Below are positions 7,231 through 16,163 of a stretch of DNA of 64,000 bases, piece after piece. Under the pieces are notes generated by a model. That model worked only from the letters and a program-made list of their open reading frames with translations, did no database searches and was not told the origin of the DNA. Numbering within the stretch: the first letter of the stretch is position 1; each line of letters opens with the position of its first letter. Source of the stretch: Salininema proteolyticum (GTDB taxonomy: Bacteria; Actinomycetota; Actinomycetes; Mycobacteriales; Micromonosporaceae). The DNA lies in the NCBI RefSeq assembly GCF_042685645.1, contig NZ_JBHUNX010000001.1:4216001-4280000 (forward strand). The letters are read 5' to 3'. The translations under genes were made by a program, and so were the position numbers.

Positions 7231-9216
7231 TTGGCCGTCGAAGTCGCCGTCGGCTATGTCCGGCTCATCCCCACGACCAAGGGCTTCGCTCGCGAGGCCG
7301 AGGTCGGTCTCTCGGGCGCGCTCCCGCAAGCAGCCGAACGCGCCTCGGACAAGGCCGGGGCCGCCGGAGCGAAACGCTTCGGCCGCGCCTTCCAATCCGC
7401 TCTGACCCTTGGCGCGATCTTTGGCGGAGCGCAACTCCTCTCGGATGGCTTCGCCGAGGCCGTCTCCCAGGCCGACCTACCAGGCCAGCTTTCCAACCAG
7501 TTCGGTCTTGGCACCGCTGCCGCCCGCGAGGCCGGCGAAACAGCTTCGAAGGTCTACTCCGACGGTTTCGGAACCAACCTCGCCGAGGTGGGAAACACCG
7601 TAGGAAACCTCTCCCGCGCCCTCTCGGAACTGGGCACCGGCGAGGATATCGACCGCCTCACCCGCCAAGCCCAAGGCCTCGCGTCGACCTTCGGCGAGGA
7701 CGTCCGCGATGTCGTCACGTCCGCAACCCAGCTTGTGCGCAACGGTATGTCGCCCTCCATGGAGGACGCCTTCGACGTCATCACCCGCGGATTCCAGACC
7801 GGCGGTGACCAGGGCCGGGACTTTCTCGACACGGTCACCGAGTACTCCGGCCAGTTCTCCCAGCTCGGGCTCGACGCCACCGCATCCTTCGGGCTGGTCA
7901 ACCAGGCTCTCCAGGCCGGGGCGCGAAACAGCGACTTCGTCGCCGACGCGTTCAAGGAATTCGCCATCCGCGCCGTCGACGGGTCGAAGTCCACCGCCAG
8001 CGGATTCGAGTCCATCGGCCTCAAAGCCGAAGACATGGCCGCCAAGATCGGCGCCGGTGGCGAGACCGCCGAAGATGCCCTCCAGCTCACTCTCGACTCA
8101 CTGCGCGCAATCGAGGACCCCGTCCTGCGCGACCAGGCCGCCGTCGAACTGTTCGGCACCAAGGCCGAAGACCTCGGCGACGCGCTCTACGCGCTCGACC
8201 CCGCCGCCGCGGCCGCCGAAGGCGGGCTCGGCGACGTCGACGGAGCCGCCCAGGGCACGGCCGACACCATGGAGAACTCCCTCGGCCAGCAGCTCGCCGA
8301 GACACAGCGCGAACTGAAGACCGGGCTCGGTCAGTCCCTTGTCGACATCGCCCCACTCCTGACCGGCCTGCTCGACGGCATCCGGCCACTCCTGCCGATA
8401 CTCACGCCCTTGGCGATCGCCCTCGGCGTCGTCGCCGCGGCCCAGTGGGCGTGGAACATCGCCATGTACGCCAACCCGATTTTCCTGGTCATCGGCCTGA
8501 TCGTCGGCCTCATCGCCGTCTTCGTCCTCCTGTGGAATAAGTCGGAGGGCTTCCGAGACTTCTGGATCGGCCTGTGGGAGGCCATCTCCGGGGCCGCGGT
8601 CGCCGCCGCGAAATGGATCGCCGACATAGCCTCCGCCCTGTGGTCCGGCATCGTCGCCGGAGCAGAGTGGCTGCGAGACAAGGCGGTCGGAGCCTGGAAT
8701 GCGGTCTCCTCCGGAGCCTCCAGTGCGCTCGACTGGGCGGGCCGCAAGTGGCAGTCCTTTAAGGACAACGTGTCGGACATCGTCTCGGATATCAAGTCGT
8801 TCTTGTCGGATATCTGGTCCGGGGTCTCCTCCGGTGCGAAGTCGGCGCTGAACGGGGCGATCGGCCTGATAAACGGCGCGGTCGACGGCATCAACTGGCT
8901 GATCGACGGCGCGAACAAGCTCCCGTCCGTCTCGATCCCGCACGTGCCCTACATCCCCTATCTCGCCGAGGGCGGCATCGTCTCCTCCGCGACCCTGGCC
9001 GTGGTCGGCGAAGGCTCCGAACCGGAGGCAGTCATGCCGCTATCGCGTCTGGAGAACATGCTCGACCTCAACACCACGTCCCCCGTCGCAGCGGCGGGCC
9101 CGACCGTGGAGATCGTCGCCGGAGACCGCCACCTATTGGAATGGCTGCGCTCCACCGTCCGCACCCACGGCGGCGGATCGGTCCAGGCCACCCTCGGCCA
9201 ACCAGGGAGGGCCTGA
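7231..9216 (+). CDS. Tape measure protein
   Basis: 661 aa from a TTG start with GAAAGAGG upstream. The N-terminus EVAVGYVRLIPTTKGFAREA is typical of actinophage tape measures. An Ala/Gly/Ser-rich helical body follows, with a hydrophobic block of two to three helices near residues 375-440 (LAIALGVVAAAQWAWNI, FLVIGLIVGLIAVFVLLW). The C-terminus carries the family's AVVGEGSEPEAVMPLSRL motif. The protein sets tail length and passes DNA through the membrane. At ~0.15 nm per residue it would specify a tail near 100 nm (inference). Its stop overlaps the next start. Confidence 0.92.
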   Translation: MAVEVAVGYVRLIPTTKGFAREAEVGLSGALPQAAERASDKAGAAGAKRFGRAFQSALTLGAIFGGAQLLSDGFAEAVSQADLPGQLSNQFGLGTAAAREAGETASKVYSDGFGTNLAEVGNTVGNLSRALSELGTGEDIDRLTRQAQGLASTFGEDVRDVVTSATQLVRNGMSPSMEDAFDVITRGFQTGGDQGRDFLDTVTEYSGQFSQLGLDATASFGLVNQALQAGARNSDFVADAFKEFAIRAVDGSKSTASGFESIGLKAEDMAAKIGAGGETAEDALQLTLDSLRAIEDPVLRDQAAVELFGTKAEDLGDALYALDPAAAAAEGGLGDVDGAAQGTADTMENSLGQQLAETQRELKTGLGQSLVDIAPLLTGLLDGIRPLLPILTPLAIALGVVAAAQWAWNIAMYANPIFLVIGLIVGLIAVFVLLWNKSEGFRDFWIGLWEAISGAAVAAAKWIADIASALWSGIVAGAEWLRDKAVGAWNAVSSGASSALDWAGRKWQSFKDNVSDIVSDIKSFLSDIWSGVSSGAKSALNGAIGLINGAVDGINWLIDGANKLPSVSIPHVPYIPYLAEGGIVSSATLAVVGEGSEPEAVMPLSRLENMLDLNTTSPVAAAGPTVEIVAGDRHLLEWLRSTVRTHGGGSVQATLGQPGRA

Positions 9217-12200
9217 TGGCATGGCCCGAGGATCGCCTCCCGCTGCGCGTCGAGCTCGCCTTCGGACACAGCGCGAGTGAGACCATCGCCGAGGCCGACT
9301 GGACCGACGTCTCCGACTTCGTCCACTCCCAACAGATCAGTATCACCCGCGGCCGCTCCGGCGAAGCCGGACGCTCCAGCCCCGGCACCGCCACCCTCGA
9401 ACTGGACAACCAAGACGGCCGTTTCACCCCCGACCACCCCTCATCCCCTTACTGGCCCAACATCATCCAAGGCACACCATGCCGCATCTCCGTAGCGCCC
9501 ACCAACGCACTCGCCCTCACCGGGAAGGGAGACGCCGCGCTCGCCGACGACGCTCAACAACTGGCCGTCACCGGCGATATCGACGTGCGCCTTGAGGCCT
9601 GGCGGCCGACCTGGCGGCCAGAGCGGCCGTATGTCGAGCTGGCCAGCCAAGCCGACTTCGACGGCGACGACCGCGCGTGGACCCTGCTTCTCCTCGCCGG
9701 TGGCTACCTCGAATTCTCGTGGTCGCCGACCGGAGCCGATCCGCGCCAGTTGCGGAAGTCCTCCGCGCCAATCGCCTCCGGGCTGCCCTCTCGCCAGGTT
9801 GTGCGCGTGACCGCCGATATGGACAACGGCGCCGGCGGCAACACTGCGACCTTTTGGACCGGGCCGACAATTGACGGGCCGTGGACCATGATCGGCCGGC
9901 CGATCACCGAGTCCGGAACCTCATCGATCCACGACTCGGCCGCCGTCCTCGCCGTCGGCGACTCCCCCACCGTCGACTTCTACCGCGAGCCCATGCGCCC
10001 CTACCGGTTCCAACTGCGCGACGGCATCGACGGCCCGACCGTGGCCGACGCCGACTTCACCACCGTCGAGGAAGGTGCGACCGCCTGGACCGACGCCGCC
10101 GGCCTGCCATGGCACCTGACCGGGAACGCCCGCATAGAACCCGACTGGCGCACGCGTCTGTACGGAGCCGTCGGCGAGTGGGCTCCGGTCTGGCCGCATG
10201 GCGACCTCTCCACCGACGATGATCCCGGCGAGTCGACCATGGCCATCACCGTCGCCGGAATCCTCCGCCGCTTGGAGCAGTCCACCGAACCCCTCGCTTC
10301 ACCACTGCGCCACCGCATCCAAGGTGCGAGCCCGCTCGCCTACTGGCCGTTCGAGGACCCGCCCGGATCGGCGACCGCGGCCACCCCGCTCCCCGACGTC
10401 GCCCCCGCCGCCGTCCGAGGCCTGGACTGGGCCGCGCGCGATGACGTCCTCGGCTCCGACCTCCTCCCGGTCGCGAAGGCCGGCGCTCGATGGAAGGGGA
10501 CCATGCCGTATTTCGCGGGCAACCGGGCTTGGTGCGCCACGGCCGTCGTCGTCATCGACTCGCTCCCCACCGCCGCGATGGAAGTCCTGCACGTCGACAC
10601 GACCTGTTTCCCCCTGTCCGAGTTCTGGATCCAGTTCAACACCGTCGACGGCACGCCGACCCTCGAACTCAAGGGCGCCGACACCCGCTCCTCCAACTCC
10701 GTCGAAGAGTCATTGCGGTACGTCTACATCTCCACCGCCTACATCGGCGTGCCCATCCGCGTCCACCTCGCCGCCGAGGACGACCCCGCCGGGCTCAAGG
10801 TCACCGCGCACCTGGTCATCATCGGCGGTGGAGGAAATTCCTGGTCGGCGACCATCGACAACTACACCGGATGGGTCCGCTCCGTCTCCGCCGTCCCCGG
10901 CGCGGCCGCCGCCAACAACCTCGTCACTGGGCACGTCTCCGTCTTCGCCGGGACCGGCTCGACCACCGGATTCGCCCAAGCTGCCAACGCCTACGCGTAT
11001 GCGGACATGGCCTATCGCGGCGAGGCCGCCGGCGAGCGCATCGCCCGCGTCGCGGCCGAATCAGGCATCCCCATCACCATCGTCGGCGACCCCGCCGATT
11101 CGCTGCCGATGGCCGCGCAGGAGCGCGGGAACGCCTTGTCGATCATGGACAAGGCCATCGCCGTCGATGGCGGGATCCTCGGCGAGGCCCGCGATGCCGC
11201 GGCCCTGGTCTACCACACCGGTGATTCCCTACTGAACAGGTCGCACGCACTTGTCCTGGACGCGGGAGCCGATCAGATCACCAACCCGCTCGCGCCGGTC
11301 CTGGACGACCAGCGCTTGCGCAATGACGTCACCCTCACCCGCCGAGGTGGTTCCTCGGCCCGGGCGACCGACGAGGACTCTATCTCCGCGCGTGGCCGCT
11401 ACTCGACGGCCGAGACTCTCGATCTCCACCGCGACAGTGACCTTGCGCGGCTAGCCGAGTGGCGGTTGCACCTGGGGACCTGGCCGGGAATGCGATACAC
11501 GTCGGCCTCGACAGATCTGTCCGTAGCGCCCGAGATCGCCGCGGCCTGGTCCGCGGTCGACTTCGCCGACACCCTCGCCATCACCGGCCTCCCTCCCCAG
11601 CACCCGGACAGGGACGTCGGCCTCCTCGTCACCGGGTACACCGAAAGCCTCTCCCCGACCTCCTGGACGGGCGAGGCCGCCTGTCTGCCCGCCGGGCCCT
11701 TCCGCGTGGGTGTCTGGTCCGGCCCAGACGCCGTCAACCACAGCAGCGCCGGTGCCTCCCGCTGGGATGCAACCTATTCCGAGCTCAACCGCGACGCCGA
11801 CCTCACCGGCGAGGACCCGACCGGCATCGCCGTCATCTCCGTCTACGAGGACCGCTGGACCACCGACCCGGCCGACCTCCACGACCCCGACGCTGGCCCC
11901 CTCACCGTTACCACCGGTGGCGTCAGCCTCGACGTCCTCGACATCGCGGAAGGCACCGTCTCCGACACGGCGGCCGGACTCGTCACTCCCGTCGCCAACC
12001 CCGGAGCCACCACCCACACCGCGCCCGCGATCACCATGGACGAGCTCGGACTCGTCATCGGCGCGTGGTGCGCCTACCCCAACGCCGCGGCCTACACCCC
12101 GCCCGAGGACATGGAGCTGCTCACCCGCACCAACGGCAACGACTCGCGCGGCATGGTCGCGCTCGCCGCGGCCGGCCCCGGCGCCGCAGGCCCTTGGACG

Positions 12201-12668
12201 GCCACTTACGCTGCCGCCGCGCCTTGGGCGGCGCTGTCGATCGGACTGACCTCCACCGGAGGCCTCCCTCGCGTGACGCAATGGCGCGTCGCCATCACCG
12301 CCGGGGACAACATCACCCTCCAAACGTCAAGAGCCACGCTCCCCGGCCGCCGCGCCATCGCTCTCCACACCTGGGGCTCCGACGGCGAGACCATGTCCGT
12401 CTCTCCCTCTTCGCTGAACTGGAAGAAGGTCGGCGACTCCGGGACCTCCACCGGCGCTGGCCGTATCCAGGCGTGGACGGCGGCGCTCCCCGACCGCGGC
12501 ACCACCGCAGTCACGTTCCCCGGGACCAGCGGAGTCGAGAACCACGCCGTGCTCATCGTCATCGAACCGGGCCAGGTCTTCACCGTCCAACCCCTCGGCA
12601 CCGTCCGTAAGATTCTCCCGCTGCAAACCCCGGTCACTCTCGCCGAACCCGCACGGTACGGCCCCTAG
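9216..12668 (+). CDS. Large minor tail / tail-tip protein
   Basis: 1150 aa; the ATG overlaps the tape measure stop and follows AGGGAGGG. The first 100 residues (DFVHSQQISITRGRSGEAGR and TATLELDNQDGRFTP) form the start shared by many actinophage minor tail proteins, the distal-tail/hub region. The middle is beta-rich, with Trp-rich and Gly/Ser stretches suggestive of carbohydrate-binding sandwich modules (around residues 230-280 and 380-600). The C-terminal ~300 residues look like a separate beta domain that may face the host. It combines tail-tip structure and adsorption; the domain limits are my estimate. Confidence 0.78.
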   Translation: MAWPEDRLPLRVELAFGHSASETIAEADWTDVSDFVHSQQISITRGRSGEAGRSSPGTATLELDNQDGRFTPDHPSSPYWPNIIQGTPCRISVAPTNALALTGKGDAALADDAQQLAVTGDIDVRLEAWRPTWRPERPYVELASQADFDGDDRAWTLLLLAGGYLEFSWSPTGADPRQLRKSSAPIASGLPSRQVVRVTADMDNGAGGNTATFWTGPTIDGPWTMIGRPITESGTSSIHDSAAVLAVGDSPTVDFYREPMRPYRFQLRDGIDGPTVADADFTTVEEGATAWTDAAGLPWHLTGNARIEPDWRTRLYGAVGEWAPVWPHGDLSTDDDPGESTMAITVAGILRRLEQSTEPLASPLRHRIQGASPLAYWPFEDPPGSATAATPLPDVAPAAVRGLDWAARDDVLGSDLLPVAKAGARWKGTMPYFAGNRAWCATAVVVIDSLPTAAMEVLHVDTTCFPLSEFWIQFNTVDGTPTLELKGADTRSSNSVEESLRYVYISTAYIGVPIRVHLAAEDDPAGLKVTAHLVIIGGGGNSWSATIDNYTGWVRSVSAVPGAAAANNLVTGHVSVFAGTGSTTGFAQAANAYAYADMAYRGEAAGERIARVAAESGIPITIVGDPADSLPMAAQERGNALSIMDKAIAVDGGILGEARDAAALVYHTGDSLLNRSHALVLDAGADQITNPLAPVLDDQRLRNDVTLTRRGGSSARATDEDSISARGRYSTAETLDLHRDSDLARLAEWRLHLGTWPGMRYTSASTDLSVAPEIAAAWSAVDFADTLAITGLPPQHPDRDVGLLVTGYTESLSPTSWTGEAACLPAGPFRVGVWSGPDAVNHSSAGASRWDATYSELNRDADLTGEDPTGIAVISVYEDRWTTDPADLHDPDAGPLTVTTGGVSLDVLDIAEGTVSDTAAGLVTPVANPGATTHTAPAITMDELGLVIGAWCAYPNAAAYTPPEDMELLTRTNGNDSRGMVALAAAGPGAAGPWTATYAAAAPWAALSIGLTSTGGLPRVTQWRVAITAGDNITLQTSRATLPGRRAIALHTWGSDGETMSVSPSSLNWKKVGDSGTSTGAGRIQAWTAALPDRGTTAVTFPGTSGVENHAVLIVIEPGQVFTVQPLGTVRKILPLQTPVTLAEPARYGP

Positions 12669-12686
12669 GCCCGAGGAGCCCGCCCC

Positions 12687-12998
12687 ATGGCCATTCAGCC
12701 CGGCGCGATCATTCGCGTCTCCGACATCGACACCCTCGTCCAAACCGGATCCGAACTGATCTCCTTCAGCAACAAGGACAACCACACCCACGCCGTGGAC
12801 TTCCCCGCCGACTTCGCCGGCCCGCCCGTCGTCACCACCAACATCGACAGCGGGTCCGGCCCCACGGCGCGATGGATCTCCCGCGCCATCAACATCTCGC
12901 CCACCGGCTTCACCATCTTCGTCTTCGCATCCACTTCTGGAGCCTCGACGTCCTGGAGCGACATCCAGGTCTCGTGGACGGCCACCTACCGGCCCTGA
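12687..12998 (+). CDS. H-type lectin domain protein (receptor binding)
   Basis: 103 aa, ATG with GAGG upstream. The whole protein fits the H-type lectin fold (Helix pomatia agglutinin family). It has HAVDFPADFAGPPVVTTNID, then the INISPTGFTIFVF strand and the closing WSDIQVSWTATYRP pattern with the conserved Trp. In phages such single-domain lectins sit at the tail tip and bind surface sugars. It lies between the minor tail protein and the endolysin, consistent with an adsorption role. The glycan bound cannot be told. Confidence 0.75.
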   Translation: MAIQPGAIIRVSDIDTLVQTGSELISFSNKDNHTHAVDFPADFAGPPVVTTNIDSGSGPTARWISRAINISPTGFTIFVFASTSGASTSWSDIQVSWTATYRP

Positions 12999-13036
12999 CC
13001 CACACCTCACCCACCCCACCAGACAGGAGCATCCCC

Positions 13037-13828
13037 ATGTCCTGGAGACTCGCCCGCAGTCTCGAACGCCTTCGCGACGAAATCAACGCCCTCGCCCCCG
13101 GCCGCTCCACCCGTTCGGACGGCACGATCGGCGACGACGCCCACAAAGGCACACGCAGCGACCACAACCCCAATGACTCCGGCGTCGTCTGCGCCCTCGA
13201 TATAACCCACGACCCCGCCGCCGGCGTCGACATCGACGCCCTAACCGACCACCTCGTGCATCCGAAGTACCGGCACCCCTGCCTCAAATATGCCATCGCG
13301 AATAAGCTCATAGCCTCCGCGAGCACAGGGTGGAAGTGGGTGCGGTACAACGGATCGAATCCCCACACAAGCCACATGCACATCTCTGTGGGCCGCGGTC
13401 CCGACGGTTCCTCCCGCCCGCCGTACGACAACACTCGAACCTGGCACATCGCCGATCTCAAGGACGATGGCGGGACCAAGCCCTCGAAGCGCCCCGCGCC
13501 GGGCCCGAAATACGACTACCCCCTCCCGAAGGGATTCTATTTTGGGTGGAGCCATTGGGGCAACGAGAGCATCTCCGGGTGGTACGGCGAGCAGTTCAGC
13601 GGCCGTCCCGCCACCGCATGGCTCAACCTTTGGGGAAAGCAGCTACGTAAACGCGGCTGGAACGTAGGGAAGGGACGAACCTACCTCCGCCGCTACGGAC
13701 TGGATGGAAAGTACGGCGACGAGTGGCACGCCCTAGCCCGCGCTTTTCAGAAGGACCAGGACCTCCAGGTGGACGGCCTAATCGGCCCCCAGACGTGGCG
13801 AGCGGCCTTCCATAACCCCGTCACGTAA
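13037..13828 (+). CDS. Endolysin: M15-type peptidase plus peptidoglycan-binding domain
   Basis: 263 aa from ATG 13037 with CAGGAG upstream. The N-terminal catalytic part shows GTRSDHNPNDSGVVCALDI and SHMHISVGRG. The H..D and HxH spacing is that of zinc D,L-peptidases of the VanY/M15 kind, which cut peptide crosslinks of peptidoglycan. After a Pro/Lys linker (residues ~150-165), the last ~60 residues end in HALARAFQKDQDLQVDGLIG and QTWRAAF, a PG_binding_1 repeat. No signal peptide is seen, so release depends on the downstream holin candidates. Confidence 0.85.
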   Translation: MSWRLARSLERLRDEINALAPGRSTRSDGTIGDDAHKGTRSDHNPNDSGVVCALDITHDPAAGVDIDALTDHLVHPKYRHPCLKYAIANKLIASASTGWKWVRYNGSNPHTSHMHISVGRGPDGSSRPPYDNTRTWHIADLKDDGGTKPSKRPAPGPKYDYPLPKGFYFGWSHWGNESISGWYGEQFSGRPATAWLNLWGKQLRKRGWNVGKGRTYLRRYGLDGKYGDEWHALARAFQKDQDLQVDGLIGPQTWRAAFHNPVT

Positions 13829-13839
13829 GGATCTCCACC

Positions 13840-14094
13840 GTGCCCGACCTCGAGCCCGTCCAGATCGGCGTCCGCGAGCTTTACGAGGAACTGATCGGCC
13901 TTCGACAGGAGGTCGTCGCGCTGCGGGCGGAACTCGCGCGCCGAGGCGACGCCGATGAGCGCCGAGACGCCGACCTTGACGACCACGAATCCCGCATCCG
14001 CAACCTCGAACGCCGCCAATGGCCCCTCCCCAGCGCTGCCGCAATTATTGCGCTCGCCGGTCTCATCCTCGGCCTAGTCCAGCTCCTCCAGTGA
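13840..14094 (+). CDS. Small coiled-coil, single-TM protein (lysis accessory)
   Basis: 84 aa from a GTG start with AAGGA upstream. Residues 10-58 are a charged coiled coil (LYEELIGLRQEVVALRAELA). Residues 65-82 are one hydrophobic helix (AAAIIALAGLILGLVQLL) at the extreme C-terminus, so it is tail-anchored. Position right after the endolysin suggests a holin, antiholin or spanin-like helper, but the sequence does not decide which. Confidence 0.6.
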   Translation: MPDLEPVQIGVRELYEELIGLRQEVVALRAELARRGDADERRDADLDDHESRIRNLERRQWPLPSAAAIIALAGLILGLVQLLQ

Positions 14095-14105
14095 AAGGCC
14101 AGTAC

Positions 14106-14288
14106 ATGCCAAAGCAGTCCACCCGCGCGTGGATCTACCGCATTGCCACCGCGGTCGTCCCCATCCTCATCGTTTACGGCGTCATCGCCGAGTCTGACGC
14201 TTCCGTCTGGCTCGGACTCGCCGGCGCCGTCCTCAACATCGGCGAACGCGCGCTGTACCTCGCCAACACCCCGGCTCACGACAAATAA
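14106..14288 (+). CDS. Probable holin
   Basis: 60 aa, ATG 14106 with GAAAGG upstream. There are two hydrophobic stretches: IATAVVPILIVYGVI (residues ~13-27) and VWLGLAGAVLNIGERALYL (~34-52). A basic N-terminus and polar C-terminus complete the layout. Small two-helix proteins at the end of an actinophage lysis cassette are usually holins that permeabilise the membrane for the endolysin. Last gene before the strong terminator, so it closes the late operon. Confidence 0.65.
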   Translation: MPKQSTRAWIYRIATAVVPILIVYGVIAESDASVWLGLAGAVLNIGERALYLANTPAHDK

Positions 14289-14302
14289 GTCCTCTACGCA
14301 CA

Positions 14303-14339
14303 GTGCCCCACCCGTCTCGGGTGGGGCACGTTTTCTCTT
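14303..14339 (+). terminator. Terminator of the phage late operon
   Basis: A perfect 12-bp stem, GTGCCCCACCCG pairing with CGGGTGGGGCAC, with a TCT loop, followed by GTTTTCTCTT. It lies 15 nt after the holin stop and is a textbook Rho-independent terminator. Confidence 0.93.
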
Positions 14340-14821
14340 GCCTTGGTGGACGCCCTCTTCGCTACGAACGTTTCAAATCGTGTGCCTTCCGATCGGCCGA
14401 TCATCGGTGCACTACTCAGGCGCCCCGCCCGGGCCAGCAAGGCTACGCCACCAACGGACTGCAGAGTCTCTCAGCCTCCCTTGCTGGCTCCGATCCCCGA
14501 GCCAGTCATAGTGGTTCGGGGAGACCCAGAACTCTGGTGCTGGGCTCGAAGCGTGGGCGACATGCCCAAGCCGAGATCCTAGGGTGGGGCCGTTCGGCGT
14601 GTCAGTCCAGACGAACAGTTGAATTACTGGATGTCCCGCACGGCCAACGAAACGAATATCGCGGCCGAGGAAATTAACGTCGATATGAGCGTCCATCGGT
14701 AGCCCCCTGCAGGAATGGGCGTAGAAGGGTGGCAGCCGTGCCCCTCGTACGAAGAGCCGCCAGCCATGGCTGCCACCCACCCCCACCTGGTTATTCGAGT
14801 AAAGACCGTTCGATTCCGACG
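14340..14821. other. Gene-free stretch after the phage late operon
   Basis: About 480 nt without a convincing gene. Short frames here have no ribosome sites and no protein-like composition. The only structure I see is the inverted repeat at 14727-14778, listed separately as a terminator for the leftward operon. The stretch marks the border between the phage late genes and the accessory cargo. Confidence 0.6.
14727..14778 (-). terminator. Probable terminator of the leftward accessory operon
   Basis: An 11-bp inverted repeat (GGGTGGCAGCC at 14727-14737 and its complement at 14768-14778) lies 44 nt past the stop of the last leftward gene. On the minus strand it is followed by TTCTAC rather than a strong T-run, so efficiency is uncertain. 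Confidence 0.5.
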
Positions 14822-15268
14822 CTATGCGACGTCGGGCCTGTAGAAGCGGGAGAAACCGTCCTGGAACTCCTCGGGAACCTCTGCGCCCCAGAGTGCCCCA
14901 GCGAGGTACGCGCGAATCTTCTCTTCGAGTCGCTGCTGAATTCGCGAAGCAGTCGGGATCAGGCTGTAGCGCACCGTGGTGTCGGCCCACTCGATGGCGT
15001 GGATCTGCGTGCCGGTCCAGGAAACAGCCCCAAGGGTGCCCTCGGCACCGCCAGGCTCGATCACCCGGATCGACGCGCCGAACGGCCCCACGGACCGAAC
15101 ATCGACCGACCGGGCCATGTAGTCGAGGAACGCCAGGCGGAAGCCAACCTCTGGCTGTGACGCTCTCTTGCCGTCCGCGATCGCCGTCCGTTCGGCGACC
15201 AGGTCAGCGGAGACCGACGAAGCGGGTGGCGTTCGTCTTCCTCGGCGGGACGGTTGTGTAACCGTCAT
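14822..15268 (-). CDS. Conserved unknown protein, 'EPGG' family (paralogue of the gene at 49287)
   Basis: 148 aa; start chosen at 15268 because GGGAGGGG lies just upstream. Soluble and mixed alpha/beta, with no recognised domain name. Key stretches are FLDYMARSVDVRSVGPFGAS, RVIEPGG and LEEKIRAYLAGALWGAEVPE. A protein at 49287-49940 has FLARTFEVREIDVYTGVIIA, AIEPGG and LEQRVYAVIDRAVFGADLPP at the same spacing, so the two are clearly related. In both places the gene is in a leftward group of small membrane or unknown genes that faces a rightward locus with helical secreted-like proteins. Function unknown. Confidence 0.7.
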   Translation of the reverse strand: MTVTQPSRRGRRTPPASSVSADLVAERTAIADGKRASQPEVGFRLAFLDYMARSVDVRSVGPFGASIRVIEPGGAEGTLGAVSWTGTQIHAIEWADTTVRYSLIPTASRIQQRLEEKIRAYLAGALWGAEVPEEFQDGFSRFYRPDVA

Positions 15269-15512
15269 GCTGCCCCTCCCTTCGGCTCGGCACCAGCGGC
15301 ATAGGTTGTCGAGGGGCGGGGATCGGTGTCGGCGGAAAACTATCCGTGCCGCGTGGCTCAGGCGAGAGCACAGCTTCGGCCGGGGCCGCCGTTCGATGCG
15401 ACCGCATTGGGCGAGAATGCGGCTTGGATTGGGAGTCATTCATCTGGGGAACCACCCAGATCAATGCGAGGATGCAGACGAGGCCGATCGTGCTGGCAAG
15501 TACGTAGCTCAT
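15204..15512 (-). CDS. Small membrane-anchored protein of unknown function
   Basis: 102 aa. One N-terminal transmembrane segment (VLASTIGLVCILALIWVV, residues ~4-21) is followed by a Pro/Arg-rich, probably disordered tail. The start overlaps the stop of the preceding leftward gene (ATGA). The tail runs about 65 nt into the next gene in another frame, which is unusual. I do not recognise a family. Confidence 0.5.
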   Translation of the reverse strand: MSYVLASTIGLVCILALIWVVPQMNDSQSKPHSRPMRSHRTAAPAEAVLSPEPRGTDSFPPTPIPAPRQPMPLVPSRREGQHDGYTTVPPRKTNATRFVGLR

Positions 15513-16080
15513 GCCTGCCAACCCCCCTTGTACCCGAAGTAGGCGATGGCGACGATGGCTTCGAATGCCAGGACGGCGGCGAAGTGCCGGACGGCCACAC
15601 GGTAGTTCGCATAGCGCCAAGTCCATATCGCGGTTCCGGCCGCGAAGCCGACCGCCATGCCGAACACCATAGAAGGCGTGTCCATAATGCAATCGCCTCC
15701 CACTCTGAGCGGCGGTTGTTTGACGGATCGCAGGGCTCGAGGAGAGCTGCCGGCGACTCCGGAACGTGTGAGAGAACTGCGGTCTCTGTCTCCACGAGGT
15801 GAACGACGTCTTTCCGCCGAGTCCAGTCCTGGAGCCCGGCAAGATCGCCCCCTGAGAGCAGCTCGGAATACCGCCAGTCGGCGAGGTCCTGGGCGCTGGC
15901 TTTGCCCCACAGGATGAGCAGGAGTGCGGTCCGGCCGGCGCACCCGAATTTGCTCGTCCAGGGCTCTCTGCACTGCTTGCAGCGCTGTTTGCCGAGCAAT
16001 GGCTTGTACGGAACGTGTGATGCCGCCTGAGCTGCCACCTCGGGCAGTTCAGAGGCATGGCTTAGGATTGGAGGTGCCAC
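15436..16080 (-). CDS. Unknown protein with CxxC motif; C-terminal part doubtful
   Basis: GTG start at 16080 with an excellent AAAGGAG 5 nt upstream. The N-terminal ~125 residues look real: VPYKPLLGKQRCKQCREPW carries a CxxC pair, followed by DLADWRYSELLSGGDLAGL. Beyond about residue 130 the translation becomes Ser/Arg/Pro-rich and overlaps the two small membrane genes read in another frame. Either the natural stop has been lost or a frameshift has occurred near 15690. No known function. The start is solid; the end is not. Confidence 0.5.
   Translation of the reverse strand: MAPPILSHASELPEVAAQAASHVPYKPLLGKQRCKQCREPWTSKFGCAGRTALLLILWGKASAQDLADWRYSELLSGGDLAGLQDWTRRKDVVHLVETETAVLSHVPESPAALLEPCDPSNNRRSEWEAIALWTRLLWCSAWRSASRPEPRYGLGAMRTTVWPSGTSPPSWHSKPSSPSPTSGTRGVGRHELRTCQHDRPRLHPRIDLGGSPDE
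15509..15685 (-). CDS. Small two-helix membrane protein of unknown function
   Basis: 58 aa with two hydrophobic helices (MVFGMAVGFAAGTAIWTW and FAAVLAFEAIVAIAYFGY) joined by a basic loop. GGGAGG lies ~11 nt upstream of the ATG at 15685. It ends with an ATGA overlap with the next gene. The longer frame from 16080 also covers this DNA in another phase; the hydrophobic helices argue that this phase is the real one here. Confidence 0.5.
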   Translation of the reverse strand: MDTPSMVFGMAVGFAAGTAIWTWRYANYRVAVRHFAAVLAFEAIVAIAYFGYKGGWQA

Positions 16081-16163
16081 GCGAGCTCCTTTCGACGTTG
16101 ACTTGCGTGGTATCGCGGCTCGTCGGCCTGAGCTTCCAATTCATCCTGGCGAGCTGCGTTGAA

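Noticed and set aside
14412..14990. Minus-strand frame of 192 codons after the phage operon
   Set aside because: Overlaps the real gene at 14822-15268 on the same strand, no ribosome site, Arg/Gly-rich noise.
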